Shown here one piece after another: positions 1 to 9,215 of a stretch of 30,273 nt of DNA. The translations under genes were made by a program, and so were the position numbers. Positions within the stretch are counted from its first letter, which is position 1. The number at the start of each line of letters is the position of its first letter. A model generated the notes under the pieces. That model made no database searches and was not told the DNA's origin. It saw only the letters and a program-made list of their open reading frames with translations. The stretch spans positions 5,608,730-5,639,002 of the forward strand of contig NZ_LT840184.1 in assembly GCF_900177425.1 (NCBI RefSeq), given 5' to 3'. The DNA is from Paenibacillus uliginis N3/975. GTDB taxonomy: Bacteria; Bacillota; Bacilli; Paenibacillales; Paenibacillaceae.

Positions 1-471
1 ATTGCCGAAAGTTCCATCGACTACCGTCATCTCACACCAGGGGCGATAGAGTCCCTTGCCGTACAGGATGACAGTATTACGGGAAACAAGATTGCGGACG
101 GAACGATTACCAGTCAGCATCTTGCCGATGAAGCCGTCACAGAGGATCATCTTGCACCGGCCTCCGTATTCCCAAAGCATATGTCCTTCACACCGATCCG
201 GAGTACCGATGCTCAGCCTGCAGTCCAGCAGTACGGTTTGACCGCGTTCGCAATTCCGGCAGGAGAAAACACGACCGAAGTGATCGTCAACTTTGAAGAG
301 CCGTTTGCATCTGTTAATTACGTCATCGTTGCCATGAGCAATCATCCTGGCTTCCAAGTATCACTTAAACTTCAAAGAAGCGACGTCACCGTCCTGGAAG
401 TCACACGCCAACCAAACTGCAATTCAAGCTACGGATTTTTATCCTGGATTGCTATCGGTCCATCCCAATAA
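1..471 (+). CDS. C-terminal part of a surface/fibre protein with H-type-lectin-like domain (5' end outside window)
   Basis: The reading frame is open from the first base and ends at TAA 469-471, so the start lies before the window. The first 60 or so residues carry a short degenerate repeat of the type D-x-I-T-x-x-x-I/L-A-D-x-x-I/V, for example SITGNKIADGTI followed by AVTEDHLAPASV. This pattern is common in trimeric tail-fibre or spore-surface shafts. The last 80 residues look like an H-type lectin fold: a VNFEEPF strand, VAMSNHPGF in the middle and a closing WIAIG motif. It would bind sugars or surfaces at the tip of a fibre. Fold and role are inferred from pattern only; it could be a phage fibre remnant or a spore/cell-surface adhesin. 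A strong hairpin follows directly. Confidence 0.6.
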   Translation: MAESSIDYRHLTPGAIESLAVQDDSITGNKIADGTITSQHLADEAVTEDHLAPASVFPKHMSFTPIRSTDAQPAVQQYGLTAFAIPAGENTTEVIVNFEEPFASVNYVIVAMSNHPGFQVSLKLQRSDVTVLEVTRQPNCNSSYGFLSWIAIGPSQ

Positions 472-480
472 TCCATTCTT

Positions 481-511
481 AAGCGGTACTCTATCCAGAG
501 TACCGCTTGTT
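481..511 (+). terminator. Terminator after the lectin-like gene
   Basis: A perfect 12-bp stem, AAGCGGTACTCT (481-492) with AGAGTACCGCTT (497-508), and a 4-base loop, followed by a short T-containing tail. It lies 10 bases after the stop codon. The minus-strand gene starting its 3' end at 516 converges on it. Confidence 0.7.
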
Positions 512-515
512 AAAT

Positions 516-794
516 TTAAAGTGCTCTCAGCCTAGTATTTCCCATGTACCCATTTAATCGCTCTACATGTTCGATATCAATAAAATAAGGATACTGTTCG
601 GGTGAGACGGTCAGCAGGCTTGAATAAACTTCATCAAGTTTTTGCTCTATATGAGGTAACAGGAACAGCATTAGCATATCTTGAAATTGCAGCTCTCTGG
701 ATTCTTGAGGGTTCTTCACTTCTGCAAAGCAAGACCCCTCCCACCCCATAAACAGGGTTAAAATCAAAGTAAAAACAATCCATCCTTTTCTCAA
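516..794 (-). CDS. DUF3888-like secreted protein, probably C-terminally truncated
   Basis: The start chosen is TTG at 794-792: an AGGAGG lies 6 bases upstream, and the protein then begins MRKGW with a hydrophobic core and an Ala-containing cleavage region (GSCFAEV), a good signal peptide. The mature part, about 65 residues, has the pattern FQDMLMLFLLPHIEQKLDEVY and YPYFIDI, which I associate with DUF3888 proteins of Bacilli. Family members normally continue with a beta-rich half after the GY position. Here the frame ends 9 residues later (NTRLRAL), so the 3' half seems to be missing. Function is unknown. Treat it as a truncated gene or pseudogene unless a complete short homologue exists. Confidence 0.5.
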   Translation of the reverse strand: MRKGWIVFTLILTLFMGWEGSCFAEVKNPQESRELQFQDMLMLFLLPHIEQKLDEVYSSLLTVSPEQYPYFIDIEHVERLNGYMGNTRLRAL

Positions 795-882
795 TGTTCT
801 CCTCCTTTGGACAACGGCAGCTGAATATAAATATTCCAAAATAACCATTCTTCATACACATCTCTCGTCCCCGTTCAAACAA

Positions 883-918
883 AAAAACACGGATCCCCAA
901 ATCGGTATCCGTGTTTTT
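883..918. terminator. Bidirectional-looking hairpin
   Basis: AAAAACACGGAT (883-894) pairs with ATCCGTGTTTTT (907-918). The A/T-rich outer arms give a U-tract on either strand. It lies between the DUF3888-like gene and the 3' end of the sensor kinase gene, which ends about 125 bases away with no hairpin of its own. Confidence 0.6.
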
Positions 919-1042
919 GAACTTATGTTATTAAACATCAAATTTATCCAGATAGGGTCCGACACGGTGATTCTCTACTACTAATCCTAAACAAGCTCTT
1001 AACCACCACGGTCGGCCCGTTCATTGGCGAAACCAATTCGCT

Positions 1043-2461
1043 TTACAACACAATCTCGATTGTAGTGCCATGACCCGGCTGACTATCCGCTGTAATCATA
1101 CCATCATGCGCAATAATAATATCATGTGCGATCGCCATACCTAGACCGGAGCCTTTATGCCTATCCCCAGTATTCGTCCCCCGATAGTAACGGTCGAAGA
1201 TCCGTTCCAGTTCCTCTTTCTGAATGCCCTTGCCATTATCGGCCACAGCAATACGAACGCGTCCTTTGTACTCCTGCTCGATACTTACTTGAATGACCAC
1301 ACTCTCATCGTTATGAACAATCGCATTGTCGATCAGATTGCCGATCACCCGCTGCATTAAGATTTTGTCAACGTCTTTGACCAACCGTTCGGCACTGCAA
1401 TGAAACTCAATTGTCCGCTCTGCATGCCTCGGATCGTTCAACCGGTCAATAACGACATCCCGCACAACTGACACAAGATTGACAGGCTCCCGCCGGACAG
1501 CGAGCTGTTTGTTCTTGAGTCGGGTCGACAGATTGAGATCCTCGATCACTTCCTCCAGATAGAGCGCCTTCTGTTCAATGATCGCAGCATACTCCTGCAT
1601 CTCCTCAACAGAGAGGCGATATTCTACCTCCTTCATCAATTCCGCATACCCCTGAATGGAAGCGAGCGGCGTCTTAATATCATGAGAAATGTTGCCGATC
1701 CATTCTTCCTTCATTTTATCCATTTGCCGCTGCTTGTGCTCATTCGCACGCAACTCCTTGGATAGGTTGTGGACATGCTGAAACATTTCTTTATAGATAC
1801 CTTTAGGCCGATTATGCAGATCGTATTTTTTGTTGGCCAAACTTTTGATCCCGTCCATGAGCGCATGCAGCGGCTCCGTAAGCCGCTTGCTGAATAAATA
1901 GGCAATGAACAGTGCAATGAGCGCATCAATCCCAATAAGTAGCAGGCTCCCTATTTTAAGAAACCGCCCTACTTCCCGGTAATCTAAAAGCAGCACATTC
2001 CGTTGTAAATACCGATTCTCAAAGCCAATAAAATAGCTGTAAGCGGTCTGCCCCGCCTGCTTTTCACCGATAAACACCGTTGTATCGCCGTCAATCTCTC
2101 GATACTTGTACATCTGAACGATGTCAAACGGAGTGTATTTCATCTTGACGCCTTGCGGCACATGATAACCATACCGCTGATTGCCATCCTCATCTAAAAT
2201 CTGAATCCAGGCTTGCGCGTGATCTAGTATTTCCTTGCCTTCGGCGGTCACATTGACCTCCTGTTGATCAGTGAAGACGATATGTTCGTGGAATGCTCTG
2301 GTGATCTCTTCTGCAGATGTCTCCTGCTTATTGAAGATAGGCCCGAACCAGGATGACTGGCCGATAAGCAGCATCGCTATGAGCAGAAAATTCATGGACA
2401 CCACCATCACAACGATCAGCACAACTGATGTTAAAAATCTGCCAGTCAATCTCCATTTCAT
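1043..2461 (-). CDS. Sensor histidine kinase (EnvZ/OmpR-type partner)
   Basis: 472 residues. A membrane segment lies at about 11-35, an extracytoplasmic sensor region at 36-165 with no domain I recognise, and a second membrane segment at about 168-190. A HAMP-like linker follows, then a HisKA domain with the phospho-acceptor His260 in the motif NISHDIKTPLASI. The catalytic domain has the N box (NLIDNAIVHN), G1 (DNGKGI), F box (FDRYYRG) and G2 (GSGLGMA), so all ATP-binding motifs are present. The gene starts 3 bases after the response regulator stop, so the two are co-transcribed and probably coupled. It lies downstream of the M1 peptidase on the same strand. The signal it senses is unknown. 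Confidence 0.92.
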   Translation of the reverse strand: MKWRLTGRFLTSVVLIVVMVVSMNFLLIAMLLIGQSSWFGPIFNKQETSAEEITRAFHEHIVFTDQQEVNVTAEGKEILDHAQAWIQILDEDGNQRYGYHVPQGVKMKYTPFDIVQMYKYREIDGDTTVFIGEKQAGQTAYSYFIGFENRYLQRNVLLLDYREVGRFLKIGSLLLIGIDALIALFIAYLFSKRLTEPLHALMDGIKSLANKKYDLHNRPKGIYKEMFQHVHNLSKELRANEHKQRQMDKMKEEWIGNISHDIKTPLASIQGYAELMKEVEYRLSVEEMQEYAAIIEQKALYLEEVIEDLNLSTRLKNKQLAVRREPVNLVSVVRDVVIDRLNDPRHAERTIEFHCSAERLVKDVDKILMQRVIGNLIDNAIVHNDESVVIQVSIEQEYKGRVRIAVADNGKGIQKEELERIFDRYYRGTNTGDRHKGSGLGMAIAHDIIIAHDGMITADSQPGHGTTIEIVL

Positions 2462-2464
2462 CAG

Positions 2465-3172
2465 CTATTCATCCTTTATGACCAGCTTGTACCCCAATCC
2501 CTTCACTGTGACCAGATAGACTGGATTGGATGGATTATCCTCGATTTTCTCGCGCAAACGACGAATATGGACCATCACCGTATTATCGTAGCCGATGAAA
2601 TCCTCACCCCATACATGCAAGCATAATTTTTCTTTGCTGATAATCTGGTTGGGATGGCGGAGCATGTGGGTGAACAACCCCAGTTCCTTCGGTTTTAGCT
2701 CAATCGAGTTTCCGTTCTTGCGCAGCTCCATCTTCTGTTCATCGTAGAGAAACGGCCCCGCCTGAATGACGGGGTCCGGCTTTACTTGAACCTGTTGGTA
2801 ATCCGCCCGGCGAAAATGGGCTTTAATGCGATAAGCCACTTCTTTCGGGCTGAACGGCTTCGTGATATAATCATCGCCACCTATGGCGAGACCGAGCAAT
2901 TTATCGATTTCTTCCGTCTTGGCGGACAGAAACAAGACTGGAACTTGCGAGACGCTTCGAATCTGCTTACAGAGCTCATAGCCTTCCCCGTCCGGCAGCA
3001 TAATGTCGAGCAATACCAGATCCGGCTGCTTCTCCTGAAATTGCCGCCAACCATCTGCCACCGTTACAGCGGTATAGACATGTTCAATGCCTTCCTTGCC
3101 GAGCACCGTCTTAAGCAGACGCAGCAAATCCTCTTCATCGTCGACAATTAGCACTTTTCTCAATAGCGCCAT
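2465..3172 (-). CDS. OmpR/PhoB-family response regulator
   Basis: 235 residues from the ATG at 3172-3170, preceded by GGGGAGG with 7-base spacing; an upstream in-frame start at 3214 lacks such a site. The receiver domain is complete: DDEED acidic pair, phosphorylated Asp56 in LVLLDIMLP, the Ser/Thr switch in LFLSAKT, and Lys in ITKPFSPKE. The C-terminal part is a winged-helix DNA-binding domain (FTHMLRHPNQIISKEKL, then VMVHIRRLREKIEDNP). It is paired with the kinase gene 3 bases downstream. The 108-base gap to the M1 peptidase may hold a separate promoter: there is an A/T-rich stretch with TAAAAT at about 3215-3235 on the minus strand, but no convincing -35. Confidence 0.93.
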   Translation of the reverse strand: MALLRKVLIVDDEEDLLRLLKTVLGKEGIEHVYTAVTVADGWRQFQEKQPDLVLLDIMLPDGEGYELCKQIRSVSQVPVLFLSAKTEEIDKLLGLAIGGDDYITKPFSPKEVAYRIKAHFRRADYQQVQVKPDPVIQAGPFLYDEQKMELRKNGNSIELKPKELGLFTHMLRHPNQIISKEKLCLHVWGEDFIGYDNTVMVHIRRLREKIEDNPSNPVYLVTVKGLGYKLVIKDE

Positions 3173-3280
3173 GATGTATCCTCCCCGAAGCTTTGGTGAG
3201 CTTTTGAATATCATTTTATCATTTTACCATAAGCTTGCCTTGGTGAAGATATGGCGCTCACCGACCATGCTTACTGTAGG

Positions 3281-5479
3281 CTATTCAAACAATTCCGAGA
3301 TCGCATTATCATTTTTCTTCTCCATCACCAGCTTGCCGGTCTGATCCATGAGGTAAAACTGATAGAATGCGCTGCTGAAACTCATTGACTTAGATATCAT
3401 CGCATTATAGTCCTCCGCACTCGCAGTGCTTAATTGATCTCCTGTCCAGAAAAAATGTAATAGCAAACGTTTCTGATTGTGCGGATGTTTGATAATATAC
3501 GCCCCAGCTGTATTCGGTTTACTCATTGTGGCCTTCCATTTAAAGCCGATATCATCCGCACGCTTAATAATCCCCGGTTTTAACGCCTGAACGAGCGGAT
3601 TCGTTGCGGCAGAGCCAATTACAATGACATTGCTGTTTGCGAGTTCGTTCTTGAGCTTCTTTTTGATCACTTGCCGTTCCGAGAGAACCGTAGGCTGTTG
3701 AATGCCGAAAATATCAAACGTCGTCTGTAATGATTTCAGTACCGCTTGCTGCTGCGCCTTCGCTTTCTTGCTCGCCGATTCACTGAGCACCACCGTCAAC
3801 GGCTCGCCTTGCAGCGTTTTATCCATGATCCGGCTTATCGTCTCAAACGGCAAATCCGGATTCTGAGCTAGTACACCGTGGTACATAGATTTCATCATCT
3901 CATGCATGTACTCTGCCCTCTCAGCATCCGTTAGCTGATACTCGGGCTTCAGCTCGAAATTAGGCTGCCGCAACGCCTGTTCTATCTCGCTTTGCGCCTC
4001 TTTGCCTAAAGTCTCGCCAATCGTCTCAAGCAAACCGTCAATGGTCGCATTCTGATAAACGAATCGGTTGAAATAAGCCTTCATGAACAGGTCAAATTTC
4101 TCTTCACCAACAGTGCGATACAATTGATATATGGCTTGACGCCCCTTGTGGTAGTAAACTGGTTGCCACAGATCGCCAACCTCCGTATTGGAGGCACTGA
4201 TCGCCGTATCGAATGCGCCCTCGTCAAGCTGAATGGACTTAAACCCATTCATGACATCCCCTTGTTTTTCCGAAAAATATACTGTAGAGAAGTCCGCAAA
4301 ACCTTCATCCAGAAATGACTCGGTCTCCGAGTTATTGCCAATCAAGGAATGAAACCATTGATGCGCAATTTCATGTACGAACGCAGTATGGCCTTCTACA
4401 TCAGGATTCCCCTTGATCATCCCCATCTGAATGAGGCGTGAGAATTCAACTGCCAGCCCTTCTACATGCGATTCCACAATTCGGAATTCGGGATATGGAT
4501 ATTCGCCATACTTGTCGTTGAAGAATTGAATCGCCTTAAAGGCCTGATCAATGTAAGCCTCGATGACCTTTTCTTTTCCTGGCCCATTGTCAAAGTAGTA
4601 ATACTCTACTGTCAGTCCGTCACGCGTATCTCGCTCCACCTTATAATCTGGACTCGCGAAAAAGACAAACTCACGCGTACGGTTAGCTGTCGTTGCTACC
4701 GTCTTGCGGCCAGCTTCGGCATCTTGTACAGTAATCATACCCGGCATGGATACCTGATATGATGCCGGTACATTCAGTTGAACCTCGTAATCGGAGACCG
4801 TATAATAATCGGATTCGAATGAAGTGCTGTACGGCGTTCGATCCCACTGATGTTTACTGCCTTCATAAACGGACATCACAGGGAACCAGTGTGCCCCATT
4901 AATTATATTTTGATAATACGACAGTCGATGCGAACCGTAAGGAATTTTAACCTTGAAGTCCACTTGAGCGGTTACCGTTTCACCGGGTTTCAACTCACGA
5001 TCAAGCTTCACTGTCAGTACTTGTTGTTTGTTCTCAAACACAAGCTGCTTTCCTGTCTCTTTTACTTGCAAAATATCGATGCCGCCAAGAAAATCGGCCG
5101 CCTGCTTATCTGGATTGTCCTTGCGAATCTGGGCATTCGCCGAGGCAAACATCTGGGCTTGCGTAGACTCCGATCGATTCGCATCAGCGAATGTATGGAA
5201 GACCAACTCACGCAAGCTGTCCTTCGATGTATTTTTGTAGATGACCGTCTCACTGCCGTGCAAGGTCATCGTCTTCTCATCCAATCGGGCATCAATTTGA
5301 TATCGAATCGGACTGTTTGTAGTTGCTTGCTCTTTTGCCTGATGGGCAGACGATGCAGGTGCATTTACGGGTGCCGCCTTAACAATGCCTGTACCGACGA
5401 TCGGGCTAGCCATTACTGAGAATACAAGCGAACAGGCTACGATTCGAGTTGAAATGTTTTTTCGTTGCAAATGATTCAT
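3281..5479 (-). CDS. Secreted M1-family zinc metallopeptidase
   Basis: 732 residues. An N-terminal signal peptide is visible (basic MNHLQRK, hydrophobic IVACSLVFSVMASPIVG, Ala-rich cleavage region near 36). The gluzincin site is His369-Glu370-x-x-His373 in VHEIAHQWFHSL, with the third ligand Glu392 in FLDEGFADF, 18 residues after the motif as in M1 enzymes. The segment VEGLAVEFSRLI (339-350) sits where M1 exopeptidases have GxMEN. Residues 60-280 form the beta-rich N-terminal domain. The region after 520 is less conserved. It is predicted to cleave peptides outside the cell. The RR and kinase genes follow on the same strand, so this system may control or sense the enzyme; that link is inference. 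Confidence 0.88.
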   Translation of the reverse strand: MNHLQRKNISTRIVACSLVFSVMASPIVGTGIVKAAPVNAPASSAHQAKEQATTNSPIRYQIDARLDEKTMTLHGSETVIYKNTSKDSLRELVFHTFADANRSESTQAQMFASANAQIRKDNPDKQAADFLGGIDILQVKETGKQLVFENKQQVLTVKLDRELKPGETVTAQVDFKVKIPYGSHRLSYYQNIINGAHWFPVMSVYEGSKHQWDRTPYSTSFESDYYTVSDYEVQLNVPASYQVSMPGMITVQDAEAGRKTVATTANRTREFVFFASPDYKVERDTRDGLTVEYYYFDNGPGKEKVIEAYIDQAFKAIQFFNDKYGEYPYPEFRIVESHVEGLAVEFSRLIQMGMIKGNPDVEGHTAFVHEIAHQWFHSLIGNNSETESFLDEGFADFSTVYFSEKQGDVMNGFKSIQLDEGAFDTAISASNTEVGDLWQPVYYHKGRQAIYQLYRTVGEEKFDLFMKAYFNRFVYQNATIDGLLETIGETLGKEAQSEIEQALRQPNFELKPEYQLTDAERAEYMHEMMKSMYHGVLAQNPDLPFETISRIMDKTLQGEPLTVVLSESASKKAKAQQQAVLKSLQTTFDIFGIQQPTVLSERQVIKKKLKNELANSNVIVIGSAATNPLVQALKPGIIKRADDIGFKWKATMSKPNTAGAYIIKHPHNQKRLLLHFFWTGDQLSTASAEDYNAMISKSMSFSSAFYQFYLMDQTGKLVMEKKNDNAISELFE

Positions 5480-5683
5480 ATGAGCTTCTCTCCTTTATGC
5501 TGATTCTTGCATTATACACCCCAAACCTTTCATCATCTTGCTGTTAACCTTACATAATCCTTAATTTAGCATTTGTTCCCAAGAAATCTGTAAGAAACTT
5601 CGCATTCAAGTCACTAAGGGCTGCCCGGGTCCAACATTGTGCTATGGCTCGGATGCTTTATGTATCGCATAAGTTCTGAACAC

Positions 5684-5723
5684 AAAAAAAGAGACCCTGA
5701 AGGCAGATGCCTTCAGGGTCTCT
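5684..5723 (-). terminator. Strong terminator of the YjcZ-like gene
   Basis: A 15-bp perfect stem, 5690-5704 with 5709-5723, loop AGAT. On the minus strand it is followed by a run of seven T (plus-strand A at 5684-5690). It lies 27 bases after the stop codon of the mini-gene at 5751-5852. Confidence 0.85.
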
Positions 5724-5750
5724 CTTCAGCTTTGCAGATACTGGTTCTTA

Positions 5751-5852
5751 TTAAACGAAAGCACCTAAGATGATAACCAGCAAGATGAACAATACCAGAA
5801 CTATTCCTACTGTGCTGCCGAATCCTCCGCCGTATCCTCCTACATCACCCAT
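5751..5852 (-). CDS. YjcZ-like tiny membrane/sporulation peptide
   Basis: 33 residues: a Gly-rich head (MGDVGGYGGGFGS) followed by one hydrophobic helix (IVLVLFILLVIILGAF). This is the classic layout of the YjcZ / tiny-TM family of Bacilli (GGYGGGFALIVVLFILLIIVG type), many members of which are sporulation-associated. A near-ideal ribosome binding site, AAAGGAGG, lies 8 bases before the ATG at 5852-5850, and a strong terminator follows. It probably sits in the membrane of the spore or mother cell. The exact role of the family is not established. Confidence 0.85.
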   Translation of the reverse strand: MGDVGGYGGGFGSTVGIVLVLFILLVIILGAFV

Positions 5853-5997
5853 GAATGATTCCTCCTTTGTTTTAAACTACACCTTATCTTATGATGATTA
5901 CATGGAACGGTCAGGGCGTTTCGGCAACAATTGCTTGCTTCGCTCATTTTTGATTTTAATGATTCTAAATCGCTTATCATCACCATCTCCCCCAACA

Positions 5998-6023
5998 AGA
6001 AAAAACGAGTCCGAATGACTCGT
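5998..6023 (-). terminator. Terminator of the holin-like gene
   Basis: ACGAGTC (6005-6011) pairs with GACTCGT (6017-6023). Read on the minus strand the stem is followed by TTTTTTC. It lies 17 bases past the stop codon of the gene at 6040-6309. Confidence 0.75.
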
Positions 6024-6039
6024 CCCGTCAAACCTCTTT

Positions 6040-6309
6040 TTACTTATCGCCAGCCCCTTTTATAGCCTGTTTAACAGCCTGATGCCCGAATACAGCAAAT
6101 GCGCCAGTCAGTATGCCCTGGATAATTGCTTCCATGCTCCATCCAATCAGGCCCACAGCAAAAACGACAGCAAACACAACAACAATATAAACGATGCTCC
6201 AATCCGGTACCTTTGGCGTTTTCTTTAACATGTAGCCAATTACCCAACAAGCCGCGACAACAAGAAACAACCTCGGATCGATCAATTCAAAAATCATGCT
6301 CCATTCCAT
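6040..6309 (-). CDS. Phage-holin-family small membrane protein
   Basis: 89 residues from the ATG at 6309-6307; an AGAGGA lies about 10 bases upstream. The earlier in-frame start at 6339 has no ribosome binding site. The sequence has the pattern of Bacillus/Paenibacillus holin-type proteins: IDPRLFLVVAACWVIGYMLKKTP, then VPDWSIVYIVVVFAVVFAVGLIG, then QGILTGAFAVFGHQAVKQ. Three hydrophobic segments are visible. There is no endolysin next to it and it lies outside the integrated element, so it is likely a domesticated single holin-like gene or one with a non-lytic role. A terminator follows. Confidence 0.75.
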   Translation of the reverse strand: MEWSMIFELIDPRLFLVVAACWVIGYMLKKTPKVPDWSIVYIVVVFAVVFAVGLIGWSMEAIIQGILTGAFAVFGHQAVKQAIKGAGDK

Positions 6310-6876
6310 TTTGTACACGTCCTCTCTAATATAATTCACAATGCGTCAAGAGACGGATATGTCTGCTGTCCAGATGGATTATGTTCCATTCATAATTAGA
6401 CGATTCAGATTTTGAAGATCTTAAGAATGCTTGTTTATTAACATATTATCCTGGACCTCGGAAAAGTACCTACAGCAAAATTAAAACCCGAACACCTCAT
6501 GAAATTAATCATCACGTAATTTGTGCAAGAAGTAGTTGTAGTAGAGCTTAGATGATGCTTATTCACGAAAACTGCACTACCTTAATCACACCCCCTCTGG
6601 TATAATTTGCCTAGGCAGATGCTTTTGAGAGAGACTAGAGTAATAGGCAATTGACATAGTGTTACAACTTTTTTCAATTGCTGTCGATACTAGGCCACCC
6701 GATGCACGGAGCGTTTTTCAAGAACTACGCTCAAGCTCCAGATCAAAAGAAAGCTGAGATTAAGGCAATTCTTGAATTTTACTTTAGAGCAAGAGAAACT
6801 CAATCCAGGACAACAAGGGGAGTAATCCCGTTAGCAAATACCTCAGCCGATGGGGACTCAGAAAAGAGAATCAGGC
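6310..6876. other. Intergenic region with possible gene remnant
   Basis: This stretch between divergent genes holds no convincing complete gene. A plus-strand frame beginning near 6709 reads MHGAFFKNYAQAPDQKKAE and then about 20 more plausible residues up to about 6815, without a ribosome binding site; it may be a fragment of a lost gene. A perfect TATAAT lies at 6601-6606 but lacks a good -35. A TTGACA lies at 6652-6657 with a weak TCAATT 17 bases later. Either could drive the lipoprotein gene. Confidence 0.35.
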
Positions 6877-8052
6877 ATGAAAGGTTTAGGAAAGTTTTCA
6901 GTATTACTATTGTCATTAACTGTTGTTTTGACTGCGTGTAGCTCTGGAAAAAACGAGCCCACGAACGCGCCAGCATCGTTTAACAATGAGTCAACAACCG
7001 AAGAAAGTGCTGTACCAGCAAGTACTTCAACTGAAACAGAGAAAGAGAAAGATAAAGTCGAAGTAGAAACAACATCATATAAGGGTGATGGTTTTTCATT
7101 ATCGTTTCCCTCCTCATGGGAAGCTACTGAGCTCAACATTCCATTAATAGTAGCGGCATTTGTTGACTCTAACCCGAAGCATGGTTTTGGAGACAATCTT
7201 AATGTAACGGTTGAAGATTCTTCTGCATCAGCGAAAGAAGCAGCTGATCTGACAGTATCCCAATTATCCAGTGGTGCTGGAGGGGAAGCTATTAAAGATT
7301 ATAAAAAGATAGATTACAAGGATCATTCTGTTTCCGGTAACAAAACTGCTGGTGTCCTAAAATCCCAGTATAATCAACCACAGTCAGGAGCCACAGTTAT
7401 TTTGACGCAATACTTTGTGTCGACTGGAACGAAACTTTATACAGCATCCATTACCTTCTCAGAAGAATCCTATAAAAACGGCGGAGAAGAAATGGTCCAA
7501 AAGATCATTGATTCCTTCCAAGTAACTGAAACCGTGGCAACCAGTACGAGTACAGATTCAAATACTGAAAAAGCTACAGCGAATACGAATGCAGCCGATA
7601 TGATGTCAGTGCTTGTTCCTAATATAATTGAAAACGGAGTTGTTAACGAAAAAACATATAATTACATTGTTAACAACCACGAACTGTTCCCTGCAGTCAC
7701 CGCCGAATCGAAAAAGGCCGCAAGTGCTAAAGTGGATAAAAACATAACCTCACGCCACCTGTTCAAGAATATCAATCCTTATTTGGACAAAATGGTGGAG
7801 GTAAGTGGATACGTTGTTGAGGTTACAGAAGAGCAAATCGATGAAAACACCACCATCGCTGAGGTTCACATCATGGATGACAACGATAATTCTATAGTTG
7901 GTATCTACCTTAACTCAACGGGTGACATCCTGGATGAGGACTATGTTACGATGCGGGGTGTGCCAACAATTCAATACTCATTCGAGAATGTTGGCGGTGG
8001 AACAACAATCGCTGTTCTTTTAACAGTATCAACTCTTAAAAAGATTCAATAA
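6877..8052 (+). CDS. Lipoprotein with PsbP-like and OB-fold-like domains
   Basis: 391 residues from ATG 6877, chosen because it places a lipoprotein signal at the N-terminus: MKGLGK, a hydrophobic stretch, then the lipobox LTAC with Cys21. The upstream in-frame start at 6850 would bury it. A Ser/Thr/Glu-rich linker (about 22-65) follows. Residues 70-220 resemble the PsbP/Mog1-like fold (YKGDGFSLSFPSSWEA at the start, a pattern seen in many Firmicute lipoproteins). Residues 290-390 look like a tRNA_anti-like OB fold (LDKMVEVSGYVVEV, later VTMRGVPT). It would be anchored to the outer face of the membrane. Substrate unknown. The ribosome binding site is weak. Confidence 0.75.
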   Translation: MKGLGKFSVLLLSLTVVLTACSSGKNEPTNAPASFNNESTTEESAVPASTSTETEKEKDKVEVETTSYKGDGFSLSFPSSWEATELNIPLIVAAFVDSNPKHGFGDNLNVTVEDSSASAKEAADLTVSQLSSGAGGEAIKDYKKIDYKDHSVSGNKTAGVLKSQYNQPQSGATVILTQYFVSTGTKLYTASITFSEESYKNGGEEMVQKIIDSFQVTETVATSTSTDSNTEKATANTNAADMMSVLVPNIIENGVVNEKTYNYIVNNHELFPAVTAESKKAASAKVDKNITSRHLFKNINPYLDKMVEVSGYVVEVTEEQIDENTTIAEVHIMDDNDNSIVGIYLNSTGDILDEDYVTMRGVPTIQYSFENVGGGTTIAVLLTVSTLKKIQ

Positions 8053-8075
8053 GTCACGTTTTATATATCACTCTA

Positions 8076-8106
8076 AAAGAAAAAGCCCTTTCTGGGCTTT
8101 TTCTTT
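8076..8106. terminator. Terminator after the lipoprotein gene
   Basis: AAAGAAAAAGCCC (8076-8088) pairs with GGGCTTTTTCTTT (8094-8106), loop TTTCT. The T-rich 3' arm serves the plus strand. The A-rich 5' arm gives a U-tract on the minus strand, so it can also stop the convergent hydrolase gene. Confidence 0.85.
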
Positions 8107-8151
8107 ATTAACAAACCGAATGTGTATCCACGTCACTGGCGGCTGCATCTG

Positions 8152-8925
8152 TTAGTTGCTGAAACGGCTTATGAACTGCTTGATCCGTTCGTTTAATACT
8201 CCGGGGGCTTTCGTCGGAATCCGGTGATCGACTTTTTTAATGAAAACCAACTCACTTTTCGGCAATCGTTGATGCAACATGTTGGCGTAAGGATGGAAGT
8301 GCTTGTCTTTTTCCCCGTAAACGAGCAGGACGGGAAGATGAATTTCCTGGAGTTGCGAGGAACAGTTATACTTCAAGCTATATCGGTAATACTGTTCCGC
8401 ATTTTTGGCATTTCCTTTTTTCGCATCATTGAATAAATCACGGAATAAAGAAACATTTTTAGCTTGATTCCAGGCAGTGGAAAAAGCGATCGTGCCGACT
8501 GCTCCGATTTTTGAGAAAACAGCCCCCAAAGATATTCTGTTTCTTAGACGCCTGTCATTCACTTCAGACATTCCGCCGATGACGATACCTCCCCATGCCC
8601 GGTCGGGATGAGTCAAGAGAAACTCAAGCACAACCGAACCCCCAGTAGAATATCCGCACAAAAATATTTTTTCGATGCCTAACTGGTCTATCAACTGTTT
8701 GATATCCTCAACGATTAAAGGATAAGTAACCGCTTGTTTGGAAGGCTCACTCTTGCCATGTCCTCTGATGTCAAAAGCAATGGTTCGAAAATAAGGCGAC
8801 AACCCTTCGATTTGGTATATGAAATTTAAGCTTGTCAGTACCGGTGGATGAATAAAGAGGATAGCGGTTCCTTTTCCGCGATCAATATAATGCATCGAGT
8901 ATCCGTTTATGTTGGTGGAAGTCAT
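8152..8925 (-). CDS. Alpha/beta-fold hydrolase
   Basis: 257 residues from ATG 8925-8923; a longer form from 8943 is possible, and neither start has a strong ribosome binding site. Typical alpha/beta hydrolase landmarks are seen: LFIHPP oxyanion-side loop, FDIRGHGKSE, nucleophile elbow GYSTGG with Ser near 93, acid Asp in VYGEKDKHF near 208, and His in KVDHRIPTK near 235. The triad is complete. No secretion signal, so it acts in the cytoplasm. Substrate cannot be read from sequence; the family includes esterases, C-C hydrolases and haloperoxidase-like enzymes. It converges with the lipoprotein gene. Confidence 0.85.
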   Translation of the reverse strand: MTSTNINGYSMHYIDRGKGTAILFIHPPVLTSLNFIYQIEGLSPYFRTIAFDIRGHGKSEPSKQAVTYPLIVEDIKQLIDQLGIEKIFLCGYSTGGSVVLEFLLTHPDRAWGGIVIGGMSEVNDRRLRNRISLGAVFSKIGAVGTIAFSTAWNQAKNVSLFRDLFNDAKKGNAKNAEQYYRYSLKYNCSSQLQEIHLPVLLVYGEKDKHFHPYANMLHQRLPKSELVFIKKVDHRIPTKAPGVLNERIKQFISRFSN

Positions 8926-9215
8926 TTTATCGTCACACTCCATGTTAAATCATTCATAAGTTGGTTTTTTGCACAATTATGATATAGAGTGTCCAGATTG
9001 AAGGAAAGTACTCCATCAAATAAATCGGGATATACAATAAAAAGTGGGTGGTTTAGTAAAAACATATCTACACTATCATCTCGTCTGCAAATCGATTAGG
9101 ATTCGATGATTGAGTTAGGAGAAATCAAAGGCGCGGTGTCTTCAGAATAGAGAACCCGTGCCATATAAGACTTTATAACACCACTCATCAATGATTATTC
9201 GGTTTTTGTTTCCTT

